A stretch of DNA of 64,000 nucleotides from Eubacterium sp. (GCA_017446095.1 JAFSRN010000007.1:43105-107104); one strand, 5' to 3'; counted from the stretch's first letter, positions 15,957 through 24,675 are shown. Made by a program: numbers and translations. The notes: generated from the letters alone by a model not told the origin.

Positions 15957-17192
15957 ATGGATAAAAAAGATATTAAAAAAGTTGTACTTGCTTACTCGGG
16001 CGGACTTGATACATCAATCATCATCCCCTGGCTCAAGGAAAACTACAACAACTGTGAGGTTATCGCAGTAAGCGGTGACGTAGGTCAGGGTACCGAGCTT
16101 GACGGTCTTGAGGAAAAGGCGCTCAAAACAGGCGCTTCCAAACTCTACGTGCTTGACCTCAAGGATGATTATGTGGAAAACTACATTTTCCCCTGTCTCA
16201 AAGCCGGCGCTGATTACGAAACATATCTTCTCGGCACCTCGCACGCACGTCCCTGCATCGCAAAGGGACTTGCGGAAATCGCTGTTAAAGAGGGCGCTGA
16301 CGCAATCTGCCACGGCTGCACGGGCAAGGGCAACGACCAGGTTCGTTTCGAGCTGACTCTCAAGGCTTTCGCGCCGCATATGCAGATTATCGCACCGTGG
16401 CGTGAGTGGGACATCAAGTCCCGTGAGGAGGAAATTGAGTACGCCGAGGCGCACGACATTCCGCTTAAGATTAACCGCGAGACCAACTATTCCAAGGATA
16501 AAAACGTATGGCATCTGTCGCACGAGGGACTTGACCTCGAGGATCCGGCAAACGAGCCGCAGTACCTCAAGGACGGCTTCCTTGAAATGGGCGTTGCACC
16601 CGAGCAGGCACCCGACGAGCCGACATACATCACCATTCACTTTGAAAAGGGCGTGCCAACCGCAATCGACGGCGTGGATATGAAACCGCTCGCACTCGTT
16701 GAAAAGCTCAACGAGCTCGGCGGCGCAAACGGCATCGGTTTGCTTGACATAGTGGAAAACCGCCTTGTCGGTATGAAGAGCCGCGGCGTTTACGAAACAC
16801 CGGGCGGCGCAATCCTCTACAAAGCGCACGAGCTGCTTGAAATGCTTACGCTCGACAAGCAGACGCAGCACTACAAGGCACTTGTAGCGCAGAAGTTCGG
16901 CGAACTTGTTTACGACGGACTCTGGTTCACACCGCTGCGCGAAGCACTTTCCGCCTTTGTTGACAAAACGCAGGAAACCTGCACAGGCGACGTAAAGCTC
17001 AAGCTCTACAAGGGCAACATCATCCCTGCAGGCACAACCTCACCGTACAGCCTGTATGACGAAAACATTGCTTCCTTCGGCGAGGACGGCGGCGCATACA
17101 ACCAGGCGGATTCCGCAGGCTTTATCAACCTGTTCGGTCTGTCAATCAAGGTTAAAGCCCTGCTCGACCAACAGCGCGGAGAGCAGAATTGA
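15957..17192 (+). CDS. argG: Argininosuccinate synthase
   Basis: Joins citrulline and aspartate using ATP in arginine synthesis. I start it at the ATG at 15957, which follows GCAAAGGAGTC and the promoter at 15886-15913; the reading frame is open further upstream but lies in the operator region. The 411-residue protein has the P-loop [18 protein letters not shown] (about 9-26), [12 protein letters not shown] (about 93-104), [14 protein letters not shown] (about 119-132) and [16 protein letters not shown]. Length is typical. The stop TGA and the last Asn codon (AAT TGA) coincide with the first unit of a heptamer-tailed repeat. argH follows 187 bp later, after that repeat. Confidence 0.97.
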   Translation: MDKKDIKKVVLAYSGGLDTSIIIPWLKENYNNCEVIAVSGDVGQGTELDGLEEKALKTGASKLYVLDLKDDYVENYIFPCLKAGADYETYLLGTSHARPCIAKGLAEIAVKEGADAICHGCTGKGNDQVRFELTLKAFAPHMQIIAPWREWDIKSREEEIEYAEAHDIPLKINRETNYSKDKNVWHLSHEGLDLEDPANEPQYLKDGFLEMGVAPEQAPDEPTYITIHFEKGVPTAIDGVDMKPLALVEKLNELGGANGIGLLDIVENRLVGMKSRGVYETPGGAILYKAHELLEMLTLDKQTQHYKALVAQKFGELVYDGLWFTPLREALSAFVDKTQETCTGDVKLKLYKGNIIPAGTTSPYSLYDENIASFGEDGGAYNQADSAGFINLFGLSIKVKALLDQQRGEQN

Positions 17193-17367
17193 AAATTGAG
17201 AGTTGAGAATTGAGAATTAATGGCGGCACAGCCGCACCAGATTATAATGGGTGAGGGAGATTCCCCTACTAGGGGAAATGTCACCATAGGTGACAAAAGG
17301 GTCTGGCGCCCGCTCCAAGGGAAGCCCTCCCGAAATTCTCCATTCTCCATTCTACATTCTCAATTAT
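17187..17367. repeat. Modular heptamer-tailed repeat between argG and argH (M1 + M2)
   Basis: The left tail is TTGAGAA-type heptamers. The core is a GGCGGCACAGCCGC hairpin, ACCAGATTATAATGGGTG, CCCCTACTAGGGG, GTCACCATAGGTGAC and GGCGCCCGCTCCAAGGG. The right tail is TTCTCCA heptamers. It is almost the exact reverse complement of 27121-27298, about 10 kb away. It contributes the argG stop codon and sits inside the arg operon. Confidence 0.93.
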
Positions 17368-17379
17368 TTGGAGAAATTT

Positions 17380-18753
17380 ATGGCTCAATTATGGAAAGGC
17401 AGGTTCAAAAAGGAACTTGCAAAGGAAACTAACGACTTCAACTCTTCAATTTCCTTCGACTGCAGAATGTTTGAAGAGGACATAAAAGGCTCAATTGCAC
17501 ACGCTACCATGCTTGGCGCGACGGGCATTATAGACAAGAGCGAGAGCGACAAAATCTGCGCTGAACTTGCGGTAATTCTTGACGACATCAAGTCGGGCAA
17601 GCTTGCGATTGATATGGAGGCGGAGGACATCCACACCTTCATCGAAGGTGAACTCACCGCACGCCTTGGTCAGACGGGCAAACGCCTGCACACAGCGCGT
17701 TCGCGCAACGACCAGGTGGCACTTGATATCCGCATGACGCTCAAGAAAGAGATTGACGAAATCAGCGATAAACTCAAAGAGTTAATCCTCGTTCTCTGCA
17801 ACAAAGCGGACGAAAACAAAACCGCGATTATGCCCGGCTACACGCATCTGCAAAGGGCGCAGCCGATTACCTTCGGTCATCACCTTATGGCGTATGCGGC
17901 TATGCTGCTGCGCGACCTTGACAGGCTCGACGACTGCAAAAAACGTATGAACGTGCTGCCGCTCGGCAGCGGTGCGCTTGCAGGCACAACCTATCCGCTT
18001 GACAGGAATATGGTTGCCAACCTGCTCGGCTTTGACGGTGTCAGCGCAAACTCGCTTGACGGCGTGAGCGACCGCGATTTTTGCATTGAGCTTGCGTCTG
18101 CTCTATCGCTTGTGATGGTGCATCTTTCGCGTTTCAGCGAAGAGATTATTATGTGGTGTTCGTGGGAATTCAAGTTTGTTGAGCTTGACGACGCGTTTTC
18201 CACAGGCTCATCAATTATGCCGCAGAAAAAGAACCCCGATATTGCAGAGCTTGTCCGCGGCAAGAGCGGACGCGTGTTTGGCGATTTAACCACCCTGCTG
18301 ACCGTTATGAAGGGCATCGCCCTTGCGTACAACAAGGATATGCAGGAGGATAAAGAGGCGATTTTTGACGCAGTTGATACAGTTAAAATGTGCCTTAACG
18401 CGTTTACGCCGATGATTGACACGATGACCGTGCTGGGGGACAATATGCGCGCTGCCGCTGCAAAGGGCTTTATCAACGCAACCGACTGCGCTGATTACCT
18501 TGTGGGTAAGGGACTTCCCTTCCGCGACGCGTACAAGGCTACCGGCGAACTCGTTGCCCTGTGCATAGACAAGGGCTTAACGCTTGAAACTCTGCCGCTT
18601 GACGAATACAAAGCGGTGTGCGACCTGTTTGACGACGAAGTCTACACGGCAATCAACCTTGAAAAATGCGTTGCCGACCGACTTGTAGAGGGCGGGCCAA
18701 GCGTGCAGAGTGTGGAAAAACAAATAGAAATAGCAAAAAAACAGGTGTCGTGA
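17380..18753 (+). CDS. argH: Argininosuccinate lyase
   Basis: Splits argininosuccinate to arginine and fumarate. The start is the ATG at 17380 after a TTTGGAGAAATTT ribosome site; the frame is open upstream through the repeat but has no start signal there. The 457-residue protein begins MAQLWKGRFKKEL and shows HTARSRNDQVALD (about 105-117), GYTHLQRAQPITFGHH (about 153-168) and the fumarase-superfamily signature GSSIMPQKKNPD (about 275-286). The TGA stop lies in the loop of the terminator hairpin. It is co-oriented with argG. Confidence 0.97.
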   Translation: MAQLWKGRFKKELAKETNDFNSSISFDCRMFEEDIKGSIAHATMLGATGIIDKSESDKICAELAVILDDIKSGKLAIDMEAEDIHTFIEGELTARLGQTGKRLHTARSRNDQVALDIRMTLKKEIDEISDKLKELILVLCNKADENKTAIMPGYTHLQRAQPITFGHHLMAYAAMLLRDLDRLDDCKKRMNVLPLGSGALAGTTYPLDRNMVANLLGFDGVSANSLDGVSDRDFCIELASALSLVMVHLSRFSEEIIMWCSWEFKFVELDDAFSTGSSIMPQKKNPDIAELVRGKSGRVFGDLTTLLTVMKGIALAYNKDMQEDKEAIFDAVDTVKMCLNAFTPMIDTMTVLGDNMRAAAAKGFINATDCADYLVGKGLPFRDAYKATGELVALCIDKGLTLETLPLDEYKAVCDLFDDEVYTAINLEKCVADRLVEGGPSVQSVEKQIEIAKKQVS

Positions 18754-18768
18754 TGACACCTGTTTTTT
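18735..18768 (+). terminator. Intrinsic terminator of argH, overlapping its stop codon
   Basis: ACAGGTGTC / GACACCTGT stem flanked by A6 and T6; the argH TGA is in the loop and 3' side. It would work in both directions. Confidence 0.8.
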
Positions 18769-18769
18769 A

Positions 18770-18827
18770 GTGAACAGTGGACAGTAGGGAGCGATGACCA
18801 CATCGCTCCGCAATTAATTCCGAATTA
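18770..18827. repeat. Heptamer fragments around an M4 palindrome, ending at the degV stop
   Basis: GAACAGTGGACAGT heptamers, GTAGGGAGCGATGACCACATCGCTCCGC (M4) and then AATTCCGAATTA. The last TTA is the degV stop codon on the minus strand. Confidence 0.75.
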
Positions 18828-19685
18828 CTTTGAGTAAGAAACAATAATTCCGCCGTTCGCCGCATAGGTTGAGTTGAGTCCGCTTGCCTTTACGATTTCT
18901 ATATCGCCGAAGGGGGCAACTGCCTTTATTTTTTCTGCAACGAACTTTGCCTTATCCTCGCAGCAGACGTGCGTGATAATCAGCCGCTTGTCGGCAAGGT
19001 CGATGCCTGCAACATTTTCGCCGATTATGTTTGCCATCTTGACGATAGCGCGGTTCATCGCTATATCCTGCGCCGCGGGCTTGATATTGCCCTCGCTTGT
19101 GCGCTCGAACACCAGTTTAAGCCTTAACTTTTTGAGCACGGTTGCCGCAAGCGCAAACAGCCTGCCGTTCTTCTTTAGCACGTCAAGCGACTCAAGGCAA
19201 AAATACAGCGCGGTGTGGTTGACGATGAAATCCTCAACCGTGCTTACAATCGTGTCAAAGTCCTCTCCTGCATCGGCAAGGGCTTTTATTTTTTCCGCCG
19301 TCAGGCACTCGATGCCCGCGGTAGCAAGCGAGTTGAAAACATGGATTTTCTTTGTGCTGTCGGGGTGTTCCTCTTTGTAAAGCTCAACGCCCTGCAGCGC
19401 GCTGTTGTATGTGCCGGAAAGCTTGTCCGTAATCGTAATAACGTACAGCTCGTCCTCGTCGCAATCAAACGCGGTAGCCCACGCGTCCGGCGACGGGCAC
19501 GCAGTTTTTGCAACGTCGTTATATTCAAGTGTGCGCCTGATGTAGTCGTCCTGGTCAAAATTCTCGTCGTCAAGAATTCTGTAGTCGCCGATTTCAAGCG
19601 TGAGCGGCACAAACGTGATGTTCGTCCAGTCCGCCATCTGCGCCGTTTTGTCGCAGCACGAGTCGGCAATAATTCTGTAGCTCAT
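18825..19685 (-). CDS. DegV-family fatty-acid-binding protein
   Basis: A 286-residue DegV-fold protein. Family members bind a fatty acid and some (FakB) present it to a DAK-type kinase for membrane lipid synthesis. The N terminus MSYRIIADSCCD with the Asp-Ser-(Ser/Cys) phosphate loop, FVPLTLEIG, the SGTYNSAL segment (about 89-97) and the helical SLDVLKKNGRL region (about 166-176) are typical. The second Ser of the usual DSSCD is Cys here. No fakA or DAK gene is nearby. Length is normal. A GGAGAAATAT ribosome site precedes the ATG. Confidence 0.88.
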   Translation of the reverse strand: MSYRIIADSCCDKTAQMADWTNITFVPLTLEIGDYRILDDENFDQDDYIRRTLEYNDVAKTACPSPDAWATAFDCDEDELYVITITDKLSGTYNSALQGVELYKEEHPDSTKKIHVFNSLATAGIECLTAEKIKALADAGEDFDTIVSTVEDFIVNHTALYFCLESLDVLKKNGRLFALAATVLKKLRLKLVFERTSEGNIKPAAQDIAMNRAIVKMANIIGENVAGIDLADKRLIITHVCCEDKAKFVAEKIKAVAPFGDIEIVKASGLNSTYAANGGIIVSYSK

Positions 19686-19696
19686 ATATTTCTCCT

Positions 19697-19760
19697 ACCC
19701 TATCTGCCTCCCTTGTGTAAAGGGAGGTGCCTGCCGTAGGCAGACAGAGGGATTGTTTTA
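19697..19760. repeat. M5 module (CCTCCCTTGTGTAAAGGGAGG)
   Basis: A CCTCCCTTGTGTAAAGGGAGG hairpin, then GCCTGCCGTAGGCAGAC, then AGAGGGATTGTT. This is the type of intergenic repeat I know to be common in gut Clostridia. Related copies lie at 39620-39759, 45679-45817 and 63856-63906. Confidence 0.8.
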
Positions 19761-20222
19761 TTATTCTTCAGAAGTCGGATACTCCATATCCTCTTTAGTC
19801 CAGTCCTTGATTACCTCAAGGAACTCCTTTGACTCCTCTTTAGCTTGTGGAAGATTGTGCTCAAGGCAGTTGCCGCACTCTTTGGGCGATGCGTTAGGAA
19901 TCCTGCCCCAGAAGTCTGCAACGTGCTGAAAAGCGTCCTTGATTAACTGAATTGTGTACTTATCGGTCAGGCTTCTTGTAAGTAGGTAAAATCCCGTGCG
20001 GCTGCCCATTGGACCAAAGTAAACAATATTTTCGCCAAACTCGGTGTTTTTAACGTATTCTTTAACTATATGCTCAATCGTGTGCATAGCCGAATTTGTA
20101 AGGTAATCGCCCCTGTTCGGCTCTTTCATCCTGATATCGTAAGTCGTGATATCATCGTCAATTTTGCTGATATAGACGCCTTTTTTAAGAACTTCGTGGT
20201 CAGTGTGGAAACTTGCTTTCAT
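19761..20222 (-). CDS. luxS: S-ribosylhomocysteine lyase-like protein with Ser at the catalytic Cys position
   Basis: LuxS cleaves S-ribosylhomocysteine to homocysteine and DPD, the precursor of AI-2. The 153-residue protein has the metal site (HTIEH with His47 and His51, and Cys116 in ECGN) and the substrate region RMKEPNRGDYLTNSAMHTIEH. However, the segment written GPMGCRTGFY in LuxS proteins reads GPMGSRTGFY here: residue 74 is Ser (codon AGC), at the place of catalytic Cys84 of Bacillus subtilis LuxS. One base change (TGC to AGC) would explain it. The fold and metal site seem intact, so activity may be altered or lost. It is translationally coupled (TAATG) to the phospholipase-like gene upstream. 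Confidence 0.88.
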   Translation of the reverse strand: MKASFHTDHEVLKKGVYISKIDDDITTYDIRMKEPNRGDYLTNSAMHTIEHIVKEYVKNTEFGENIVYFGPMGSRTGFYLLTRSLTDKYTIQLIKDAFQHVADFWGRIPNASPKECGNCLEHNLPQAKEESKEFLEVIKDWTKEDMEYPTSEE

Positions 20223-21160
20223 TAGTCAGTTACCTCGATTCCTGTTAAAAATGATATATTGCCCGTTACCTCGTAGGCTGTCTTTTCGCCCCTGCAAAGT
20301 GCCTCAAAGCCGTCAATGAGTTCGAGTGCGTCCGCCTTTGATTTTTCAAAAAGTTCTTCAAAGCTTTCGCACCTTTCAACCTTATCGTACGGCGAGGTCC
20401 ACGGGTTATTCTTTATATTAGCACAATTGTCTGCCAATTCCAAGTCCTTTGGCTTAATTGATGCGGAAAATTTAAAATTTTTCATCACAGGCGCAAGCGG
20501 TATTTCAATACTGTGCGCAAGGCGAGTTGCGCCGCCGTTTACATCGCGCAAAGTATCCTGCGTTTTTGCGGTGTCTGTGATAGCGCGGATAGCCTCGGGC
20601 ACAGGCACGTTGCGGTCAAGCGCCGCTGCAATAACAAAGCTAATCATACCGCCGAGTTCATTATAAACCTCTTCGCTGTCGGAAAATGTCGCTTTTGAGT
20701 CGAAGAGCGACGGCGGATAAATTCCGCAGCGGTGATACAGCAGATATGTATCTATAGCGTGCTCAATCACGTTGTGCGCCGTAAGCGGATGCATTTTCCT
20801 GTTCTCCGCCGTAAACTCGTCCTGCCGCGCGTAAACGTACGGATGGCAGTTGCGGTCAAGCGCATAGTGCAGAATGTATGCGTAGATGTACGACTTTACA
20901 ATGTCGCGGTGATCTGTAATTTCAAGGTATTCCTTAAACGCCTCAAACTGCTTTTCGCTTTTGCCGCGGTGCAGCGCGGACGACACGGAATTGAGCGACT
21001 TTGTAATCGTAAACGGCGGCCACAGGCGGTGAAACAGGAATATATCCGGTCCCTGGCAGCCGATACCTGCGACCTTAATGTCAAAATCGAAGTCCGCTTT
21101 TTTAATAAGCTCGTCCTTCAGTTCGTCTAAAAATATGTAATGTGTTGCAAATGCAGGCAT
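20222..21160 (-). CDS. Zinc-dependent phospholipase C-like protein
   Basis: A 312-residue soluble helical protein of the zinc-dependent phospholipase C superfamily. The start MPAFATHYIFLDELKDELIKKAD with GCQGPDIFLFHRL (Asp-Ile-Phe) gives the first metal-binding His/Asp set, and YIYAYILHYALDRNCHPYVYAR (about 101-122) and HNVIEHAIDTYLL (about 143-155) give the clustered His and Asp residues expected for the trinuclear zinc site. No signal peptide, so it is likely cytoplasmic; the substrate is unknown. It overlaps luxS by one base, with a GAGGTAACT ribosome site for luxS inside its end. Confidence 0.78.
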   Translation of the reverse strand: MPAFATHYIFLDELKDELIKKADFDFDIKVAGIGCQGPDIFLFHRLWPPFTITKSLNSVSSALHRGKSEKQFEAFKEYLEITDHRDIVKSYIYAYILHYALDRNCHPYVYARQDEFTAENRKMHPLTAHNVIEHAIDTYLLYHRCGIYPPSLFDSKATFSDSEEVYNELGGMISFVIAAALDRNVPVPEAIRAITDTAKTQDTLRDVNGGATRLAHSIEIPLAPVMKNFKFSASIKPKDLELADNCANIKNNPWTSPYDKVERCESFEELFEKSKADALELIDGFEALCRGEKTAYEVTGNISFLTGIEVTD

Positions 21161-21182
21161 AAGTTTTTTTCTCTCCGTTCAA

Positions 21183-21339
21183 AAACAGTATTCAGTATTC
21201 AGTGTTCAGTGTTCAGTTGTTGGGTGAGCTTCGCTCACACTCAATTGTATTATAGGTATGTAGGGGTCGGCGCCCTCGACGACCCGATTATAATAGCCGT
21301 GCGCAGCACCCTCAATTCATCATTCATAATTAATCATTA
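21183..21339. repeat. Modular heptamer-tailed repeat (chimeric tails)
   Basis: The left tail is five CAGTATT/CAGTGTT units. The core has a GGTGAGCTTCGCTCAC hairpin, TAGGGGTCGGCGCCCTCGACGACCC (M4-like) and GATTATAAT. The right tail is TCATAAT units. The two tails belong to different heptamer families. Confidence 0.88.
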
Positions 21340-22185
21340 TAACAGCCGCTGCATATCATCGGGGTACGGACATTCAAGATGTACGGTTTCGCCCGTGACG
21401 GGATGTTCAAAAGTGACATCCGTGCAGTGCAGCGCCTGACGGCTGATGCGCGAGCAATCGCCGCCGTACAGCGAATCACCGAGCAGCGGATGCCCGATAT
21501 GCGCCATATGCACGCGAATCTGATGTGTTCTTCCTGTTTCCAAAACGCAGCGGATTATAGCATAACCGTCATACTGACGCAGGGTCTCAAAATGCGTTAC
21601 CGATCGTTCACCGTTCGGATCAACACACCGCTCAATAATGCTGTCGCCAAAGCGGGCAATCGGCAAATCCACTGTGCCAAAAGGCTGCATAATTCCGCTG
21701 ACGATAGCGTCATAATGCTTTGCCACACACCCTGCAAGCTTTGCTGCAGCAAGTTCGTGCTTTGCTACAACCACAAGCCCGCTTGTGTCGCGGTCAAGAC
21801 GGTAAACGGCACGAAACGCGTTATCGTCCCCCTGCAGGTGATACGCCACAAAATTAGACAGCGTATCGCCGATATGGCTGTGGCTTTCGTGCACAGGCAT
21901 ATGCGGCGGTTTATTAAGCACCAGCACGTCCTCATCCTCGTAGCAGACTTCTACATCCGCTTTAAGCGGCGCAGGCATATGTCCCCTGCTTTGAATGTGA
22001 ACCGTGATAACATCACCGGCTTGCAGCGTGTCTATAGTTCGTGCAAACACGCCGTTCTTGGTAATGCCGTTTTCTGTATGCTTGAGCCGTGTAATCAGCG
22101 TGGATGAAAAGCCGTGTGACTTCAGAAAAGTTCTTATTCTTTTGCCGTCATCATCAGGCATTGCAATAAAATCGATTTCTCTCAT
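21337..22185 (-). CDS. RluA-family rRNA/tRNA pseudouridine synthase
   Basis: Isomerises specific uridines in rRNA or tRNA. I start it at the ATG at 22185, giving 282 residues. There is no Shine-Dalgarno site, but a promoter (22193-22221) places the transcript start almost at this ATG, so a leaderless mRNA is likely; the longer open frame upstream has no start signals. An S4-like N-terminal part (RIRTFLKSHGFSSTLITRL) is followed by the catalytic domain with the family signature RAVYRLDRDTSGLVVVAK (catalytic Asp) and GRTHQIRVHMAHIGHPLLGD. The exact RNA target cannot be told. Confidence 0.9.
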   Translation of the reverse strand: MREIDFIAMPDDDGKRIRTFLKSHGFSSTLITRLKHTENGITKNGVFARTIDTLQAGDVITVHIQSRGHMPAPLKADVEVCYEDEDVLVLNKPPHMPVHESHSHIGDTLSNFVAYHLQGDDNAFRAVYRLDRDTSGLVVVAKHELAAAKLAGCVAKHYDAIVSGIMQPFGTVDLPIARFGDSIIERCVDPNGERSVTHFETLRQYDGYAIIRCVLETGRTHQIRVHMAHIGHPLLGDSLYGGDCSRISRQALHCTDVTFEHPVTGETVHLECPYPDDMQRLL

Positions 22186-22192
22186 AAAGTTA

Positions 22193-22221
22193 ATATTAAT
22201 AAAAAAACTGACAAAAGTCAA
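22193..22221 (-). promoter_or_regulatory. Promoter of the RluA-family gene, predicting a leaderless mRNA
   Basis: On the minus strand TTGACT (22216-22221), a 17-bp spacer and TAATAT (22193-22198). Only 7 nt separate the -10 from the ATG. Confidence 0.5.
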
Positions 22222-22224
22222 CAA

Positions 22225-22253
22225 TTGAATTTGCCGCCGCGCGGTGATATAAT
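22225..22253 (+). promoter_or_regulatory. Sigma-A promoter of the PHP metallohydrolase gene
   Basis: TTGAAT (22225-22230), a 17-bp spacer and TATAAT (22248-22253). It is back-to-back with the rluA-type promoter; the two -35 boxes are 3 bp apart. Confidence 0.7.
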
Positions 22254-22273
22254 GGATTAAAGAGGTGAACACT

Positions 22274-23266
22274 ATGACAAGACGATGGTTTAAGGGCGAC
22301 ACACATCTGCACACGACTAATTCCGACGGCGTTTTGCACCAGTACGAACTGATTGAACGCTGCAAAAAAGCAGGGCTTGACTGGGCAATTATCACCGACC
22401 ACAACTACAACACGGTTGAAAAATCGTACTCAAGCGACGGACTCACCGTTATTCAGGGGCAGGAAATCACAGGCTACAACGGACACGTTAACGTCTGGGG
22501 TGCAAAGGTGCCGTTTGAGATGCCGTACGACCTTGAGAGCCTTGAGAGCTACAAAAAGATGACCGACGCGGCAAAGGCGCTTGGCGCAACCGTGAGCGTT
22601 AACCATCCGTTTTGCTCCAACTGCCCGTACAGAATGGAACTTGACGGCATAGAGATGGACTGCGTTGAGGTGTGGAACACAATTCAGCATTCCGACAACA
22701 ACAAGGCGCTCAAATGGTGGGTTGGCAAGCTTGACAAGGGCGAAAAAATCGGCGCGGTCGGCGGCTCGGACTTCCACCGCGACTACGGTCCGGCAAAGAT
22801 TTTCGGTATGCCCACGACCATCACCCACGCAAAGAGCAACAGCCCCGAGGATATTCTTGCCGCTCTGCGCGAGGGCAGGAGCGTTGTGACTAACACGCCG
22901 AATGCGTCTATGCTGTACCTCACGGTTGAGGGCGCAGAGCTCGGCGACAGCATTGAGCTCATTGACGGGCTGACGGGCAAAATCACCGCGACCAAGCTGC
23001 ACAGAGGCTTCACCCTGCGCGTGTACAACAACGATAAACTAATTTATCATCACAGAGCCGCGGCGTACGAAAAAGCGCACACCGCGCACTTCGGCATCCG
23101 CGAAAAAGGCTATGTCCGCGCGGAGATTGACTATAAACTTGCACTGCCCGTAAAGAAGCTTCTCGGCTTTGCGGAAAAGAACTTCCTCACCTCCCGCGGC
23201 GCGCCCGTGCCCGAAACGGCGGACGAACTTTTCTGGGCGATAACCAATCCAATATGGATTGAATGA
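22274..23266 (+). CDS. PHP-domain metal-dependent phosphoesterase (CehA/McbA-like)
   Basis: A 330-residue protein of the PHP superfamily, which hydrolyses phosphoesters with two or three metals. Metal ligands are visible: FKGDTHLHTTNSDG at the N terminus, AIITDHNYN (about 37-45), TVSVNHPFCSNC with the His-Pro, and GGSDFHRDYG (about 165-174). I start at the ATG at 22274, 5-9 bases after AGAGGTG; an in-frame GTG nine bases earlier overlaps that site. There is no signal peptide. The substrate is unknown. The TGA stop lies in the first unit of a heptamer-like tail. Confidence 0.85.
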   Translation: MTRRWFKGDTHLHTTNSDGVLHQYELIERCKKAGLDWAIITDHNYNTVEKSYSSDGLTVIQGQEITGYNGHVNVWGAKVPFEMPYDLESLESYKKMTDAAKALGATVSVNHPFCSNCPYRMELDGIEMDCVEVWNTIQHSDNNKALKWWVGKLDKGEKIGAVGGSDFHRDYGPAKIFGMPTTITHAKSNSPEDILAALREGRSVVTNTPNASMLYLTVEGAELGDSIELIDGLTGKITATKLHRGFTLRVYNNDKLIYHHRAAAYEKAHTAHFGIREKGYVRAEIDYKLALPVKKLLGFAEKNFLTSRGAPVPETADELFWAITNPIWIE

Positions 23267-23487
23267 TAAATTATAAATGATGAATTGAGGTTACTCGCTG
23301 CGCTCGGACAATAATGTGGAGCGTCCGGTGGCCGCTCCCTACATTGTAGGGAATGGCTTGCTAGCGCAGACGCTCCCCTCTGTCACTTCGTGACATCTCC
23401 CCGTTAATCGGGGAGTACCTTGACATTCCATAATATAATCGGGTGCGGGGGCCCCGCCCGAAATTCATAACTCATAATTCATAATTA
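23263..23487. repeat. Long compound repeat (M3 + M4 + M5-like + M1) with ATTATAA / TCATAAT tails
   Basis: The left tail is ATGATAA-ATTATAA-ATGATGA-ATTGAGG. The cores are M3 (GGTTACTCGCTGCGCTCGGACAATAA), GGAGCGTCCGGTGGCCGCTCCCTAC, CCCCTCTGTCACTTCGTGAC with CTCCCCGTTAATCGGGGAG, then TAATATAATCGGGTGCGGGG. The right tail is four TCATAAT units. This is the largest composite in the window. M3 recurs at 49490-49520 and 62388-62420. Confidence 0.88.
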
Positions 23488-23497
23488 AAAAGGTACA

Positions 23498-24175
23498 ATG
23501 ACAATAATTCAAAATTTCTTATTCAACAACCAAGATACAGACTACCGCGACTTTCAGTCAAAACTGATACCGACTGTCGGCAAAGACTACTTCATCGGCG
23601 TGCGCACACCGATACTGCGCAAGTATGCAAAGGACGTGGCAAAAAGCGACTATTGCAGCGACTTCATCAGCGAACTGCCGCACGAATATTTTGACGAAAT
23701 GCAGCTGCACGCCTTTGTGATTTCGCTAACCAAGGACTTCGGCACGGCGGTTGCACAAGTGCAGGATTTTCTGCCGTTTGTAAATAACTGGGCAACCTGC
23801 GACCAGATGAGCCCCAAGGTGTTCAAAAAGCACAAGTCAGACCTTTTGCCCTACATTGATGAGTGGCTTAAAAGCGACAGAGAGTACACCGTACGCTTTG
23901 GCATAGGTATGCTGATGGAACACTATCTTGACGCCGATTTTGATGAGAAGTATATGAAAAAAGTCGCCCGTATCAGAAGCGACAAATACTACATAAATAT
24001 GATGATTGCGTGGTACTTTGCAACCGCGCTTGCAAAGCAGTACGACACCGCGGTGAAGTACATAGAAGCAGATGCGCTTGACAAATGGACGCACAACAAA
24101 GCAATCCAGAAAGCACGCGAAAGCTACCGCGTGACAGACGAACACAAAGATTATCTAAAAACATTAAAAATATAA
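23498..24175 (+). CDS. AlkD-like DNA alkylation repair protein
   Basis: A 225-residue all-helical HEAT-like protein of the AlkD family, monofunctional glycosylases that excise bulky alkylated bases without base flipping. The region FVNNWATCDQMSPKVFKK (about 91-108) carries the Trp and catalytic Asp of the family. It is followed by the helix pair with YTVRFGIGMLMEHYLD and a C-terminal NKAIQKARESYR stretch. Small members like this are frequent in Firmicutes. The ribosome site is modest (AAAAAGGTACA). The stop codon TAA falls in TATAATAGGTG, the start of a repeat core, and a bidirectional terminator follows. Confidence 0.88.
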   Translation: MTIIQNFLFNNQDTDYRDFQSKLIPTVGKDYFIGVRTPILRKYAKDVAKSDYCSDFISELPHEYFDEMQLHAFVISLTKDFGTAVAQVQDFLPFVNNWATCDQMSPKVFKKHKSDLLPYIDEWLKSDREYTVRFGIGMLMEHYLDADFDEKYMKKVARIRSDKYYINMMIAWYFATALAKQYDTAVKYIEADALDKWTHNKAIQKARESYRVTDEHKDYLKTLKI

Positions 24176-24234
24176 TAGGTGCTAACGAAGTCCGCCCGAC
24201 AACTGCTAACTGCATACTGCTAACTGCTAACTAA
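24169..24234. repeat. Partial repeat: M1 half-core plus ACTGCTA heptamers
   Basis: TATAATAGGTGCTAACGAAGTCC matches half of the M1 core at 1193-1216 and begins within the last alkD codons. It is followed by five ACTGCTA-type heptamers. Confidence 0.8.
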
Positions 24235-24239
24235 AATGT

Positions 24240-24263
24240 AAAAAGAGCCATCCGGCTCTTTTT
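24240..24263. terminator. Bidirectional terminator between alkD and atpC
   Basis: AAAAAGAGCC-ATCC-GGCTCTTTTT between the convergent genes; the atpC stop begins at 24262. Confidence 0.8.
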
Positions 24264-24675
24264 ATATTTCGTGTCTATTCTTAACTTTAAGTCTTTCCAT
24301 CGCACGTGCAAGGTCGTCCATCGACTGGTGGTACTCAAACAGCGACTGCTTCTGGCGCAGCTGTTCCTCCGCGCGCTGCTTTGCTTCCTCTGCTCTGTCC
24401 TTATCAATCTCTTCAGGACGCTGGCACGAGATGCACACAACGGTTGCCGTATTGTCAAAAAACTCGATGAAACCGCTGCCGATGAACGCAAAAATCTCGT
24501 CGCCTTCGGCAGGCGTTATTTTCATTTCGCCGGACTCAATGGGGGCAACACAGTTTTCGTGATGAGCAAGAAAGCCCATCAGTCCGTCGTCCGCAACGGG
24601 CAGCACAAGCTGCACACACTCGCCCTCAAAAAACACGCGGCGCGAAGATACAATTTTTAACTTAAATGTGTTCAT
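24262..24675 (-). CDS. atpC: ATP synthase epsilon subunit
   Basis: The central-stalk inhibitory subunit of F1. The 137-residue protein starts MNTFKLKIVSSRRVFFEGECVQLVLPVADDG, the N-terminal beta sandwich, with GFLAHHENCVAPIESGEMKI as the usual core. It ends in a helical hairpin (RAEEAKQRAEEQLRQKQ and ALERLKV-like residues). It is the last gene of the operon, separated from atpD by a 137-bp gap that holds a repeat. Confidence 0.93.
   Translation of the reverse strand: MNTFKLKIVSSRRVFFEGECVQLVLPVADDGLMGFLAHHENCVAPIESGEMKITPAEGDEIFAFIGSGFIEFFDNTATVVCISCQRPEEIDKDRAEEAKQRAEEQLRQKQSLFEYHQSMDDLARAMERLKVKNRHEI

Noticed and set aside
17290-17379. Upstream start for argH within the repeat
   Set aside because: No ribosome site, and the added residues are translated repeat sequence; family N terminus is at 17380.
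20222-22185. tRNA or other RNA gene in the gaps around 21161-21336
   Set aside because: The hairpins there belong to the repeat family; no cloverleaf or CCA end was found.
22186-22404. Upstream extension of the RluA-family gene to 22404
   Set aside because: It overlaps the divergent promoter pair and the opposite PHP gene; residues are not family-like.
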